A stretch of 64,000 nucleotides of DNA from Melampsora larici-populina 98AG31 (lineage: Eukaryota > Basidiomycota > Pucciniomycetes > Pucciniales > Melampsoraceae): NCBI RefSeq assembly GCF_000204055.1, contig NW_006768793.1, positions 215,983 to 279,982 of the forward strand, in the 5' to 3' direction. The translations under genes and the position numbers were made by a program. The notes under the pieces are model-generated. The model saw nothing but the letters and a program-made list of their open reading frames with translations. It had not been told where the DNA came from and ran no database searches. This document shows, one piece after another, positions 1 through 12,462 of this stretch (the first letter of the stretch is position 1; each line of letters starts with the position of its first letter).

Positions 1-360
1 GTTTCAAATGAATAACTCTGATGATGGTTATCATCGAGAACCTAGGGGTGACAGCACTCTGTTTATCCCAGGGATGACAGCACTGTGAATATTCCTGTGA
101 TGACGGAAGCATCACCAGTACATTAGTGCCACAGTAGCACTAATGAAACTTCACCGCTGAAAAGGAAGCCCATCAAATTTGTTTTTGAAATTAATCACCG
201 GTGATTTCACAAGCTGATATCTAAACAACCCCAAAATGGTAAGTGACAGCTTTGCATTGACCCATTTGCCAATCCTCCTTTGTAAAAGGTGTAGTGCAGC
301 AAGTTAGAAATAATCAGTACTCATCGAATCTTACGGTGTCTTATCTTATATTATTCAAAT
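1..360. other. Upstream flank of the KDZ-type transposase gene, no gene seen
   Basis: No convincing reading frame is present. The stretch holds two near-identical short phrases (ggtgacagcactctg at about 48 and gatgacagcactgtg at about 73), about 25 bases apart. It presumably contains the promoter and possibly one end of the KDZ-type element, but no terminal inverted repeat partner was recognised, so the element may begin before the window. Confidence 0.3.
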
Positions 361-3300
361 ATGACCAACCAGAAGAAAGTCAAACCCAAGAAGCCGGAAA
401 ACCTCAAGCGAAAACCTCAGAACAAGCTCGATGCTCGGTGCCTTGCCATGAAACGCCGTAGCCGTGTCCACGCCGAAATAACAGTTGGTCAAGCTGTTTC
501 AAACGCTGCTGAACAATACGATCGCGCCGACCCACTCGTGCCAGAAGGTTCAGGCAATATCATCATTCCAATGGCCGAACACCCAGCTTTTGACGAGAGT
601 GATAGAGACGAGGAACCAGACCAACTTGGACAATTACCGCCCAGTCCTCCACCTCATGATGCCAATCTCACTGGTGAAGTGTTTGCTTTTGGCCTTAACG
701 AAGGATTTCATGCAGGACGGCGCCAACGAGAAGAAGAGGATTGGTGCAATCAATATCCGGCTATGTTTCCAGTCTTCTTGGCCTGTCAGCAGAGAACCAA
801 TAACTGGTCCAATGTCAAGACTCGATTTAAGGACTGGAAGGAACCGTGTAATTGTACAGGTACCATTCGCACTTTTGATGTGCTTGATCTTACATGTAAG
901 TTCAATTGAGGTAAAGGAGCTAGCTATATGATTACTACTAAGGGTTTCCTAATCCAGTTTGTAAACAGATAAAGTTGAAGATGTGTCCATGTTCCCCTAA
1001 TGATCAAGTGCGCCTGATTCAAGCCGGTTATATTGGTGGTAAGCCGGTCAGGCCTCAGTCAGTTGTTACCATCCGACTTTTGCGATTTTTCCACATAGTG
1101 TGGAAATACTGCAGCCTGCGATTCCATCCATTTTTGGAGGCCCTTAATGAATTTCTGGATGAAGGGAATCCTTTATTCCTAAATTGAGGTGGAGGAACAA
1201 ATGTACATCCATGATTTTTTTTGGGTATTCATGTTCTGATCTTGAAATTAAACTTTTAGTGCCGTGAATGGCATCAGCCACTCTCATCAGCCATTGATGC
1301 GTATCGAGAAATGATCGTCATGACTGAAGAAGCTGTCAGCAAGAGCCTCCATCTTACAGTTCAGGACAAGCTAGCAGGAATTTTTCCCCAGTGTTTTGGG
1401 CCTGGCGTGGGGCCTCTTCCGACAGGGGAGCCAGATCACATTGTTTGTATTGATGGTAACTTCCAGCACCGTAGACACTTGGCGGCTAGTATTGAAAAAG
1501 GTGATATTGTCACACCATCTCTGTTCTTACCTCCCAAGGAAATGGAAACCCTCCAAAACGAATGGTCGCAAACAGGTCGTACCAGTCGCGGTAGGCAAGC
1601 AAACAATGCTAAAGCCAAGGTGCCATGGCATGAGGCCGAGGTAGTTAGTGAGATTTTTATGATTCATATCCATATGATATAGCTCTTTCAACCATAATTT
1701 CTGTCGATAGGATCCATGTGCGGCGCGGCATACAGCCGCTGATGATGTGCGAGGCAAGTCTCACTGGAAAGGTTGTGACGAAACAGGGTTAATGGGAATG
1801 GGGTGTCGACATGATCAATGTCTTCGTTTCATTAGCATTATTCAAAGTGGTGAAAAGTGGGTTACCTTATCCTCTGCTACAGTGTGATCTGTTTGTACTG
1901 ATAGTGTGGAAAATGATTGCTAGAAATATTTTTCCACTTACTTTATTGAATTGGCTCCTTAAAGCCACTGAGGCCAGGGAAGACAGAGATGGAGAACTAC
2001 ATCAGACCCTTGGACTTCTATATGATATTGGCTGCACTTTACAAAAGAGCATAGTGAAGGTATGGCGTATATCTTATGGATATTGTACCCTTCATTGGTT
2101 TATTTGTAATCCTTTGCACCAGCATAATTACTTTCCACAAGAACGGGAAAAAGACCGGCTCAAGTTTGGAACCAGTTTGTTCCACTCATTCGTGCACGAG
2201 TGGGCATGTCAACTTGATTATAATCCACGGCTCAACGACGGCTGGGGTCTCTCTGATGGCGAGGGAATGGAACGAATTTGGTCAGATTTTGAACCTTTGG
2301 TTAGGCCCCTGCGTTACTCAACAAAACAGCATCGCCTGACCGCTTTGAAATTCCGAGCTATGCACCGGAATGAACGAGGAAGACATAACTCTGGTAAGAA
2401 GTCCAACCTCTCTATCCAGACATATCCTGATAATATAAAACTTCCTTTGAAACAATAGCTGCGCGCAGCCTGAAACATCTGCACCAGACACAGAAAAAAC
2501 TTTCGGCAGCGAGATGTATATTGAGGCAGCTTGACCGCCAGCATGGTCATACTGAAGAGTACTTCAAGAATCAATGCGAGCGTAAGAAGGCAATCCAAAG
2601 CCAAACCATCAGCCAAAGCAGCGCCGATTACTTGGAACATGTGGCTGAACTCGTTGATTTGGAGGAGCAGCTAGTGGCTGCTCAGTAAGTTCCCATCTGC
2701 ACTGAACGGCAGGGAGGGCAGAGATACTGATTAAGATTGAAATTTTCCAATCGGGGACAAGCTGGAAACCATGGACAAGAATAAACGGTCTAGGCGACGC
2801 CGTTGAAAGCATAGACATGCTAGTGGTGTCCCTAATACCTTGGTGTTGCTTGAAAAAGCCATTGAGCGTGTTACTGAGAAGCTTGGAGATGCAGAGTTAT
2901 GTGAACTCACCGGTACATCAGGTGCTTCCAATGTTAAGCGCTGTAAGGTACCCATGACTAACACCGCAGTACTGACTAAAATATTCTATCCTCAGATGCT
3001 CGAGCAAAACCTCTAGTTAAAATCCGTGTTGCAAAAGGAAAGCTACTTGGTGCAAAGGTGGGAGTTATTGAGCATAGAAGGAGAGCCAGTCACGCTCGAG
3101 GTAAATCTGGTCAGGCTTTCACTTGTCTCAACATATTCTTGCATTGACATGTTCACTGGTGATAGGTACTAATGTTCAAAAAAAGATGAATACTTTGCGA
3201 CTACTGAAGAATACTAAGCTACGACAAAAGCATGCTACATATATCAGACTTGCCAAGCAATACAATGAGCAGTTCGCACCTGACCCATTACTGGCCACCC

Positions 3301-3925
3301 CTACTCTTCAAGAGGTTGAGGCAATGGATTTACGCCACCCGTTTCTCAACTTTGGTAGCATCATTCACTTGACTGAACCTTGGGCCGTTGACGAAGCAAC
3401 CCAGGAAGGGATGGAAGCTTACATCACAGTATGTCGGTGTACAGAGGAGCTTCGCCGTATTGCAAAAGAGGCCAGACAAATGCTGAACTGGGCTGTTCAG
3501 TATCAAGGCAAGATTGACAACCTACATCAGAATAACACCGATGGTGAGTTGATATGTTTTGTCAAAGATTGTTTGTGTTTGGTAACATACCTCAATTTGT
3601 GTTCATTGTAGACATCATCTCAACATGGGCAAGTAAAGATATGATGCTGGCAATCGCTTGTACTTTATCGCGGGAAGCTTGGCGGATATGGTTAAGCTGG
3701 AATGGCGCAATCATCAGCTTGCTGCACCAATCGCAACCTTACAATGTGTGTGAAACAGGCAGTGATGATGAATTACAAGAAAAGTGGAGATCAATGGTAA
3801 AAAAGTGTCTTGCGGAGTGGGAAACAATGGTACATGTCCCAACAATTGTGGGTGAAGAGGAAGAAAATGGGGAAGATGATGTTTATCATGAAATACTTGA
3901 GCATGATGACGATGAGTTTGATTAG
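361..3925 (+). pseudogene. KDZ-type (Kyakuja/Dileera/Zisupton) transposase, multi-exon, probably decayed
   Basis: DDE-type transposase of the KDZ superfamily, expected to act in the nucleus on its own element. Exon 1 (361 to about 895) encodes a basic start and a segment ending near RTFDVLDL. The next block (about 975–1187) reads CPCSPNDQVRLIQAGYIGG, then RLLRFFHIVWKYCS, matching the cysteine-cluster (CxC) region found before KDZ domains. The catalytic part follows: VCIDGNFQHRR (about 1441), CDETGLMGMGCRHD (about 1770), LYDIGC (about 2010) and DGEGMERIWSDFEP (about 2255). The C-terminal part is helical and charged and ends in an acidic tail (stop at 3923–3925). An in-frame TGA at 2804–2806 interrupts a basic run after RRRR, and the exon 1/exon 2 join is out of phase by my reading. 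I therefore call it probably inactive. Family assignment is by motif order; exact exon ends are uncertain. Confidence 0.8.
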
Positions 3926-4229
3926 TCTAGAAGTCACAGATATTTAGAAAACTTCCACATTCCTTTTTCAATCCACTTTGGTGGTGGATGTGTTCTGATT
4001 CGAAATAAAATATTTCCCACTTTTCACACTGACGTTACACCTGTGAAAGTCTCATTTAAGGATTTGAAAATGGAATTCACACCTGACACACCGCTTCACC
4101 AAAGTGGATGGAGTGTGATTACAAAGTTTCACACTGTTATTGCACCCATGAAGCATTCAAAGTATGATACACACTTTTCACACTGGTGAAGAAGTGTGAA
4201 ATTCACCCTTTTCATACTCACGAGTTTGA

Positions 4230-5310
4230 GTGGGGTGTGACTCCCATCTTTCACAATTTCACACACCCATGAAGGAGTGACCAAGGTTAAGAGGTGTGAA
4301 TAGATGAATCACAACTTTCACAATTTCACACACCCATGAAGGAGTGACCAAGGTTAAGAGGTGTGAATAGAATTTTCACACCTCTTCACAGTGTGAGTAG
4401 GGTGTGAATCACAACTTTCACAATTTCACCACCCCTATGAGGGAGTGACCAAGGTTAAGAGGTGTGAATAGAATTTTCACACCTCTTCACAGGTGTGAGT
4501 AGGGTGTGAATCACAACTTTCACAATGTCACCACGCCTATGAGGGAGTGACCAAGGTTAAGAGGTGTGAATAACATTTTCACACTTCTTCACAAGTGTGA
4601 GTGGGGTGTGAATCACAACTTTCACAATGTCACCACGCCTATGAGGGAGTGACCAAGGTTAAGAGGTGTGAATAGAATTTTCACACTTCTTCACAAGTGT
4701 GAGCAGGGTGTGATTCACATCTTTCACAATCTCACCACACCTATGAAGGAGTGACCAAGGTTAAGAGGTGTGAGTAGAATTTTCACACCTCTTCACAAGT
4801 GTGAGTAGGGTGTGAATCACAACTTTCACAATGTCACCACGCCTATGAGGGAGTGACCAAGGTTAAGAGGTGTGAATAGAATTTTCACACTTCTTCACAA
4901 GTGTGAGTGGGGTGTGAATCACAACTTTCACAATCTCACCACACCTATGAAGGAGTGACCAAGGTTAAGAGGTGTGAATAGAATTTTCACACTTCTTCAC
5001 AAGTGTGAATAGGGTGTGATTCACATCTTTCACAATCCCACCACACCTATGAAGGAGTGACCAAGGTTAAGAGGTGTGAATAACATATTCACACCTCTTC
5101 ACAAGTGTGAAACATCTTTCACACTGTCATCACATGTGTGAAAGTTTCCGGAATATACTGAATATTGCAGTGTGAAATATTCACACTGCTTCACAAGCGT
5201 TAATGGATTGTGAATCAAGTCTTTCACAATTTCATCACGCCCATGAAGGTGTGCCCAAGATTTCGAACATTTTCACACCTCTTCACAAGTGTGAATAGGG
5301 GGGAATTACA
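4230..5310. repeat. Tandem satellite, period 102 bp, rich in TTCACAC/GTGTGAA
   Basis: The phrase ccaaggttaagaggtgtgaa recurs at about 4281, 4348, 4449, 4551, 4653, 4755, 4857, 4959 and 5061. The last seven steps are 101–102 bp; the first step is shorter (67). A degenerate unit follows near 5250, and older TTCACAC-rich sequence extends left to about 4000. Each unit carries TTCACAC and GTGTGA in inverted orientation, so each can form small hairpins. The array fills almost the whole gap between two convergent genes. Units differ at few positions, suggesting recent expansion or homogenisation. Confidence 0.93.
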
Positions 5311-5352
5311 TTTTTGCATCCTTACATGACAAAGATAAAATTAATACAACAT

Positions 5353-7362
5353 TCAGTGTTCCATCTCTGCCTCCTGCTCAACTATGTTGTTGTCATCCTC
5401 ATCTGGAATGGGGTCCTTGTTGATGTCCTCGGCATCTGGTTGTTTAACAACTACATAATAGCCATCTTTTATGTCATCTACCCACATCTGATGTGTCCTG
5501 GCAGCCATCTTTTCAAAAGCAGTTGCAAGGAGTGCCTCTGTCATACGAGAGTTGGCATGTTGTATGACCTCCATACATGTATTGCCCTTGAAGGTTCGAC
5601 CTTTTAATGTTAGGTGGGAGGACGCCGTCTTTGGGTGGCAGTCTAAGTGGTTGAAGGGAGGCTTGAGATATTGTCCTAGAAAGTGAGACTGTGAGTGAAA
5701 TGCAGCACTTGGTCAATAAATGAAAGGAACAACTTACGGACAAGATCATTCAACTTGGCTGTGAGTTGTGATTTAAGCAAATCACTAGCCTGAGGTTTCT
5801 TAGTTCGGGTGGGTTTTGTTTTGAGATCAGATTGTGTGATATGCCGGACAAAATGCTCAAGAAGCTTCCATTCAGTATTGGTCAAGCTGGTCCAGTCGTC
5901 CGAGGATGATGACTACATTTCCCATTGACCTTTCTCGTTGCGTGTGTCGGGGTTCCACGAGGTTGCCATGAGGGTGTAGTGTACACCATAACGGATATGA
6001 ATTGTTTGAAGCTAGTTTCATTTGAAATTGTTTGAATACACCCTTTTTAGTCGAGCAATACCTAACAAATGAGTGAGGGGTGTAAGAAAGTTTACCTCGT
6101 GTTCAATTCGTTCCACCTCTTCAATACCCTTGTTCTGTCTAGCAGTTGGGAGATGCGGACCAAATTTTGCTTGCCCTAGATCACGTGCAACTTTATCCAG
6201 GTCAACCAGGCGTTTGAAAATTGGTAGATATGTATCCTTTTCTTCGGCGTCGAGAGGTACTGTCCCAGGCTTGACAGGTGGCTGATCCCATCCAGAGGCT
6301 AGGTATCCAAGGAAGAAAAAAATACGGCCATTGAATATATCCTTCTCTTCTGGTTCTAAGTTGGTCCAAGTTGTCCCTAGGTATTGGTTGCGCTCTTTGA
6401 AACCTTCTTGGGTATTCCTTGGTGGCACTTTCGTACAAGGTATTAATGAGAAAGGTTCAAATTGAGGACCCGATGAGACTCGACTTAGGGCGCGTTCACT
6501 TAAGGAAATTCTGACCAGAAATCACATTCTATAAATTTTTTAATGCAAAAATGAAACATACACCACCAAATAGACACTTTAAATTTTGCAAAATGTGATT
6601 TCTCCCCAGAAATTGCTTAAGTGAACGCGCCCTTACTGTTGGTGTTAGAACTTTCAATGCTATACTTCAAAAAGTTTTGATAGAAGTTTCGTTTTGTTCT
6701 TATACTGACTTCATGCCTGCCATTAGTAATAATTAAGTAAGGTAAGCATAAGCATATGTGAGGAGCCAGGAAAAGCAAAGAGTTGGTACAGAATTTCTGA
6801 CTTACAGAAATTCATTTATTGTCTTTTCACTGCATTTAGCTGCTAATGCAAGCAATTTCTTGGCACGCCGGTACATGAATTGAAGATTTTTCAATTCTTT
6901 CTGAATATCAGAAGGGATGCGATTACGAGTTTTGCGTCCTGAGGCTGAAAGGAGTTCATTGATTGTGAAAATGTCCAAGTCGAGTTTGTTGTAGTTTTCG
7001 AGTGTGATTTTGTGATCAATTGGCGGATTTGGTAAGGGGAGACTAGTCTGAGTCTGTGTTTGTGGCCTTTTGGCACGTTGATCTTCAGCGGGTTCTTCCT
7101 GATCGTCTTCATCTTGATCCTCCCATGGACTTTCCTCCTCTGATGAATCTTCAGAATCGTCTGACAAGGCTGACGAGGTGGAATTGGGGTGAGCCCTATC
7201 AGCTGGCTTTGGGTTGCGATTAGTTGATCTTTTGGTGTTTTGATTTTTGGTGTTTTGATTAGCGGATCGATTAGCACGTGAAGATGTAGCAGGTCCAGGT
7301 GTCTTGGTGTGGCGAGTGACTCGTGAGGGCATTTGCCGCTTTCGGGTTGGGGGTCGTGCCAT
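5353..7362 (-). CDS. Uncharacterised multi-exon protein convergent to the KDZ-type transposase
   Basis: I do not recognise the family. The first exon (7362 down to about 6802) encodes about 186 residues: a basic Ser/Thr-rich start (MARPPTRKRQ), an acidic stretch rich in Glu/Asp, then a helical segment with KTRNRIPSDIQKELKNLQF. A second block (about 6430 to 6090) reads TQEGFKERNQYLGTTWTNL followed by EPEEKDIFNGRIF, loosely recalling HMG-box-like spacing. Later blocks (about 5885–5700 and 5600–5353) end in an acidic tail with stop at 5353. The intron between the first two blocks hosts a 145-bp MITE. A mix of basic, acidic and possible DNA-binding segments would fit an accessory nuclear protein of the element, but that is speculation. 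Exon joins were not resolved. Confidence 0.5.
6488..6632. mobile_element. 145-bp Tourist-type MITE (PIF/Harbinger-like), TSD TTA
   Basis: The left end reads GGGCGCGTTCACTTAAG and the right end is its exact reverse complement over 17 bases. TTA flanks both sides (6485–6487 and 6633–6635), the 3-bp duplication typical of PIF/Harbinger elements. It lies in a probable intron of the minus-strand gene. Its interior (atcacattct, then aatgcaaaaatgaaac) matches the right end of the large element at 55.6 kb, so it is probably a deletion derivative of that family. Confidence 0.93.
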
Positions 7363-8688
7363 GGTATAATGAATGAAGTGATGATACTTTCAAGTGGAAT
7401 GTGGTGCGTCGACGAGATGATAGATCTTTGATAGATAGATGTTTGCTCAAGTGGTGTGATGTTATATTGTATGTAGCGACTAGGATTACATGTGATGCAT
7501 GAGAGTATTACACGTGGAGAGGCAATGTTACAGTGGTAGGTGAGTGAAATGTGTGAAAGTGTGGGAATGATGGCCAAGTGGAGTGTGAAGGGGTGTGAGA
7601 GGTGTTTGGTACATTTAGAGAAGGTGTGGGACTTAGAGCCTCGCGAGGTCACAAAAGATGCATCCTAGCATCTTAGGATGCATCTGCCCGCTTTCCTTCG
7701 GATCCGCTGCGAGGATACATGTAAAGGTATCCTCGGGTCGGGTCCGAGTTTCAGGTGCACAAGAGGTGCTTGACCAAGAGAAATCCAACAGTAAATACAT
7801 TTGCATTTGCTTGAGGTTCAAACGAAATGATGATAAGATACCTTCCAGGACGTATTGGTGGCTGTATTGGGCTAAGTTGAGGAAGAAAGCACTGACCTGA
7901 GCTGCGGCAGTGCTGAAGCCCAAACAGATAAGGCAATGAGAGACTTGGCATGTGGTGCAAAGTTTTCTCCTTCCTATTGCAGATGAGTAAAGCTGATGCC
8001 AAATTGAAGAAAATGAAGAAGAATGATGATGTCTGTTGACAAATATCAAGATGTATTACAATGAGTGATCTTTTGAATTTTTGTCTGTAAACTTGATTCA
8101 AAATCTAAGCCACCTGGGATTTTGTTTTTCTTTGTGGAGGGAATAAATTTCTAGTTCAGGTGCATCTGATTCTCAGGGGGATAACCATGTCAAGAACTAA
8201 TAACAGCAGAAGCGCTCAAGGAAGGAGCCAACAAGAGTCCAAAAATGCTCTGGATTACTTCAATGGGAGACTGAGTCCATCTTCAGATTACAATTGAGAT
8301 TGAAACTTCATGAGAATTGAGACATATCAGTACAGTCAAAAAGAGAAAGGATGAAAAATACTATCTATTCACTATGTTGAGATTGTAAACTTCATGAGAA
8401 TTGAGATACAGGAGTACAGTAAGAAGAGAAAGAATGAAAAATACTGCCTATTCTATATTGTTGAACTTGAAGTGGTAATTTGGTGTAGATTCATATACAT
8501 AGAAAAATAGAGCAACTCAGTTTTATTCATTCAGGTAAAACACTGAGGTAGCAATAATCAGGTGCGCGATGTTCGAAAGGATTACCCCTAGGGTTCAAGA
8601 AATAACTATTTGGATGAAGACAAATCGATTAGCAAAATATATCAACAGAAGAATCAAATGGAGATGTAATGAGCTCTTGGATACTCAA
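7363..8688. repeat. Intergenic stretch with a perfect hairpin and an 84-bp tandem duplication
   Basis: No gene was supported. At 7639–7648 lies the palindrome CCTCGCGAGG, followed by a perfect hairpin at 7657–7684 (11-bp arms beginning gatgcatccta, 6-nt loop). From about 8296 to 8463 a segment containing aacttcatgagaattgag is repeated once in tandem with period 84 and a few differences. The right edge borders the 3' end of the oligopeptide transporter gene. Confidence 0.7.
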
Positions 8689-11600
8689 CTAAGGAAATGC
8701 TAGTTGTTTCCAACCAGCGCCACCTTCAACGACAAATCCAAGAATTACGGCAGTCTTTGGAAGATAAAAGGAAAAGAAGATGGGCTTCAGTGTTATCTCT
8801 TGGTGGATTTACAATTAGATATTTTACTTACCACTTGTGCTCCACCGTCAAGTGCTGCACTGAGGATATAGTTATACCTGTAAAACCTATGAAAGCAAAG
8901 AAGATCAGTTTTCTTGAAAAAGAGCAATATCTCATCACTCGGGAGATAAAGAGTATCAAGATTTTAACATTTACCATTTTGGTCGATATCTTCGTGCATA
9001 GAATTGTGACAAAAATCCTGCAACAACTGCCATGGTAAATGCCGCATTTGCACCTAAAAGTGGATCGGATTCAGTGACGTATTCAGATATCTTTGACCAT
9101 GTTATCAGTGTTAGAGTTAGTATTGAGACATACGATTGAGTGTATAAGCAAAAGATCCGCAGATCAATGGTACATTGATCAAGCGAAAGCCTAGTTTGGG
9201 CCATATCCTCTGTATGATGTAAGGTGGGATGGGTAATAAAAGTCCGATACCTAGAGAAGCGGGCACAGCCACCTAATCTCAAATGAAGAGGTCAGCGCGA
9301 GGGATAAATGAAACAGAAAGCGGATTATCATTACATATCTCTCTCCAATCGTGAATAGCTTTCGAGAAAATATACCCCAACTGAACAAGAAACCCCAGAA
9401 TCAGATCTCCCATTCTCGGTTTGAATAGGTTTCATATAACAAATGAATCAAAATGTATTCACCGTACTTACCTAACAGCTTGGGTTTGAAAGTCTTCCAA
9501 AGCCACACCAGTAAAGACGTGACTTCCGTACTGAGAGAGTAAGACTTCTCGATTGGTGTTGACGACCAAGCTCATGATCAAATAATTGAACACTACCCCA
9601 GCGAGCCTGCAATCGCAGAAGATTGGTCCAATGAGAAAAACAGCGTTAAAATTGATATCAAATTCAAGACGATGTATCGATGAGGTGCTTACGTTCCAAC
9701 AATTTGCGCCGTGAATACATTGATCTGTTTGTATTTTCAAAACAAGCCCACCAGGAAGATATATATATATCAGTGGGGATTAGATGATTTCTCAAGGTGA
9801 TGCATTATCATCAGGAAAGGTATATGACAAACCGGTGGTAAGTGAAGGTAAATTCCCAATTTCAAATCCTGGAATGAGGTTCCGAATTGAGCACGTCAAT
9901 GAGATATTCATCATCGGACTGATTTTTGCGGATCGTACCTGTAGCATACTGATTGATTGGGAAACAGTTGCGGATCCACTGAGGTGAAGTATCATGAATA
10001 AGTACTAGCTTGGAAAGGTAGGGATCAAATGAAGGTGACCAACTAGGTACAGAACCACATGTTTCCGAAAGCGTCTGATGGGTACACAAGCTATTTCAAA
10101 CATAAAAGATTGTATCAGTATCTATGGGTCAAAAATCAATTAGAGAAACAGCCTTACACCACTGTAATTCAGTAACAGAGAGTAATAAAATGTTTGATCA
10201 GTTTAATATAACTTGACGAGAGTAAAGGGAAAAATTACCCTATCATCTGGATTACTGGCTCGACTTCTAACATAGCTCCCGTCGTGGCTCGTAGAAACGC
10301 CGCCGCAATGACTAAGACGGCAGCAAGTACCAATGCCATACTTAACGCACCTGCGCTCAGTCCTGATGTTGTTAGTGAAGCCGCCAAAAACGCAACTGAG
10401 ATTGAGAAGCATAAGATCGCCAAATATGACCTATGATCATGGTCATTTCAGTGTTTTAGTCAGATTGAGTTCTGGGGACACATAAGTCTAAAAATTTGTT
10501 GTGACGAGATGCATTACCAAATGGGAACCTCGTTATATTTTTTACAGACAGTCCAATGAGGGTCCACATCTTCAGATCGCATTTCTCTTCTGAACATGAA
10601 AGCACTAGAGATCGAGCTCCACCCCCACAATAAACAATGAGTAATTGCACCTCCCACGGCCAAATTGGTGGCTATGTTGGTGAGGACGTAGGACGTGGCG
10701 AAGTACGGGGCCCCGAGCTCTTCGATCTTTTCCCAGTTACCGGTACCATCTTCATTGATGATTGCGGTCTGGTTGTAGCGTTGACCGTCGGAAGTGAGGA
10801 GCTGTGAATTCAGGAAAGGGAACCCATCTTTCTTTCCCCCGGCTGAAACCGCGATAACATAAAACATTGGATGGATCGTCAGACTTTACCGGTATGAAGA
10901 TCATCTCGATCACTTCTACTCACAGAACCAAGATTTTTCGTAGCCAATGATCAAGAATAGGAAAGACAGAAGAATACCACCCCATTCGTTGACCTGAGTA
11001 ATGAAGAGCAGTCAGGCATATCCTCCGATGCATCCACAGACGCAGAGAAGTCTAGAAGCAGAAATCACTGCTTACTTGCGCTGCGAAGGGTGTATAGAGC
11101 GGTCCCAGCGCTCCAACAGCGTTCCAATCGAGCGAGATACTGCCCAATCCTAGCCCTTCTTGAGAAAGCACGCCCCCAAAATAACGCGTAATCGTTTCGC
11201 TACGCTGCCAACGCATGCAGAATGGACTGATTCCTTGAAGAGTGGGTGCGATGTACTGAGGGAATAATTCGACTAAGACCGCACAGATCAGATTCGTGAA
11301 GCTGAGAATACAATCCTTCGTCATAACAAGCTTACAGATAGCCATCCCAAAAAAAGTACGCTTAAATAATTTAAGCTGTCTCTCAACCAGATCACTTCGG
11401 TCGTGAAAGGAATGAAACAGCGCGACCGATGGTAGCACAGCACTAGCGGTCAAAAAAACAGTAAGTTGATGAAATCTATATCTATACATTTCTTCCGTAC
11501 GAAGGCACGTACGGGAAGACGGCATGTTTATGGTAAACCAAGGGACGCCTCAAGATTCCAGCAAATCCGTAACCTATCAACTGCGAGCTCCTGGATTATG

Positions 11601-12462
11601 GGCCCCATTGTCAGACTCGTCTTGTCTTTTTACATGAATGAAGGCACCAGAGGGGGTATGACTTACAGCATGATGGCCATAGCTGTTCCATAATGGAAAG
11701 GCCGATCTTCGAAGAGTTCTTCGGTGGCAATCATCTGTCCAAAGTATACCAAGTCAATGTTTGATCGGAAATCTTGAATCTAGCTGAAATTCCACTCACT
11801 TCAACTGCAAGCGTTCCGGCAGCAGCGGCTGTGGCCATTATTGAACTCAGAGCATTCTCCTTCTACATTTGCAAAACCGATGGATTAAATATTATGTTAT
11901 TGATCCCCAGATGGTTCACAGACCCACCAGAGAATAAGGTCCCGGGTTCCACCATGTAGGCCCCGAAATATTTTCCAGACCACGCCCGATGAAGAGACAT
12001 GTCAATTGTAGAAAAAGAGGTTGTACTTGCGATTGAGATGGTTTGAACTTATGAGTCATAACAAGATCAGTCTTATTCAAGTCTTCAAGATGGCTATTGA
12101 AACTTTGTGATATTATCTGGACTCACCAGAAAAAATTGTTGGATGACAGCAGCGCTTGAGCTAACAAATAAACCGACGAGAACAGCCCTAAATGTCATGC
12201 AAGGCATGTGAGAATCATCCTCAAGTGGGATTTGACTTGCTCCATGTCCAACCCCATGACTACTGGAAAATTCAGAGTGAGGTTCGGTAGCTTTTTCATG
12301 TGCCCAAAGGTGAGATTTTATTTTAGGCTTCCGAGATGAAGTTGAAGTAGCTGATTTTTCAGAGTTGGATGTGTATGCAGCCGAAGAATCGTCATTGACC
12401 TCACTTGCACCAGTCCTGGAAGAAATGAGTGATTGCTTCGATATTGATGCTTTTGGCGCCAT
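8689..12462 (-). CDS. OPT family oligopeptide transporter, multi-exon
   Basis: Proton-coupled uptake of small peptides across the plasma membrane is the known role of this family. Start MAPKASISKQ (12462) opens a Ser-rich cytosolic tail. Family landmarks follow in order across small exons: MTFRAVLVGLFVSSS (exon 1, to 12127), TWWNPGPYSL (exon 12047–11928), KENALSSIMAT (11862–11800), QLIGYGFAGILRRPLV, FPQYIAPTLQGIS, GLGLGSISLDWNAVG, VNEWGGILLSFLFLIIGYE, TSYVLTNIATNL, YNEVPIW, DLKLGIYLHLPP, NYLIMSLVVNTNREVLL, WGIFSRKLFTIGERY, VPASLGIGLLLPIPPYI, GFLSQFYARRYRPKW and YNYILSAALDGG. The stop is at 8689–8691. I saw no frame break, so it is probably functional. At least a dozen introns of about 50–100 bases interrupt it. 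Substrate cannot be told from sequence. Confidence 0.92.

Larger units (their letters stand above)
361..7362. mobile_element. Putative KDZ-type element region: transposase (+), satellite array, accessory gene (−)
   Basis: The transposase gene runs inwards from the left, a second gene runs inwards from the right, and a 102-bp tandem array lies between the two 3' ends. This tail-to-tail arrangement with a shared satellite suggests one unit, but that is inference: terminal inverted repeats and a target duplication were not found. The true ends could lie before base 1 and between 7362 and about 7700, where strong palindromes occur. Confidence 0.35.

Noticed and set aside
4230..5310. CRISPR-like array
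   Set aside because: The whole 102-bp unit is repeated, without unique spacers, and the genome is eukaryotic; it is a satellite.
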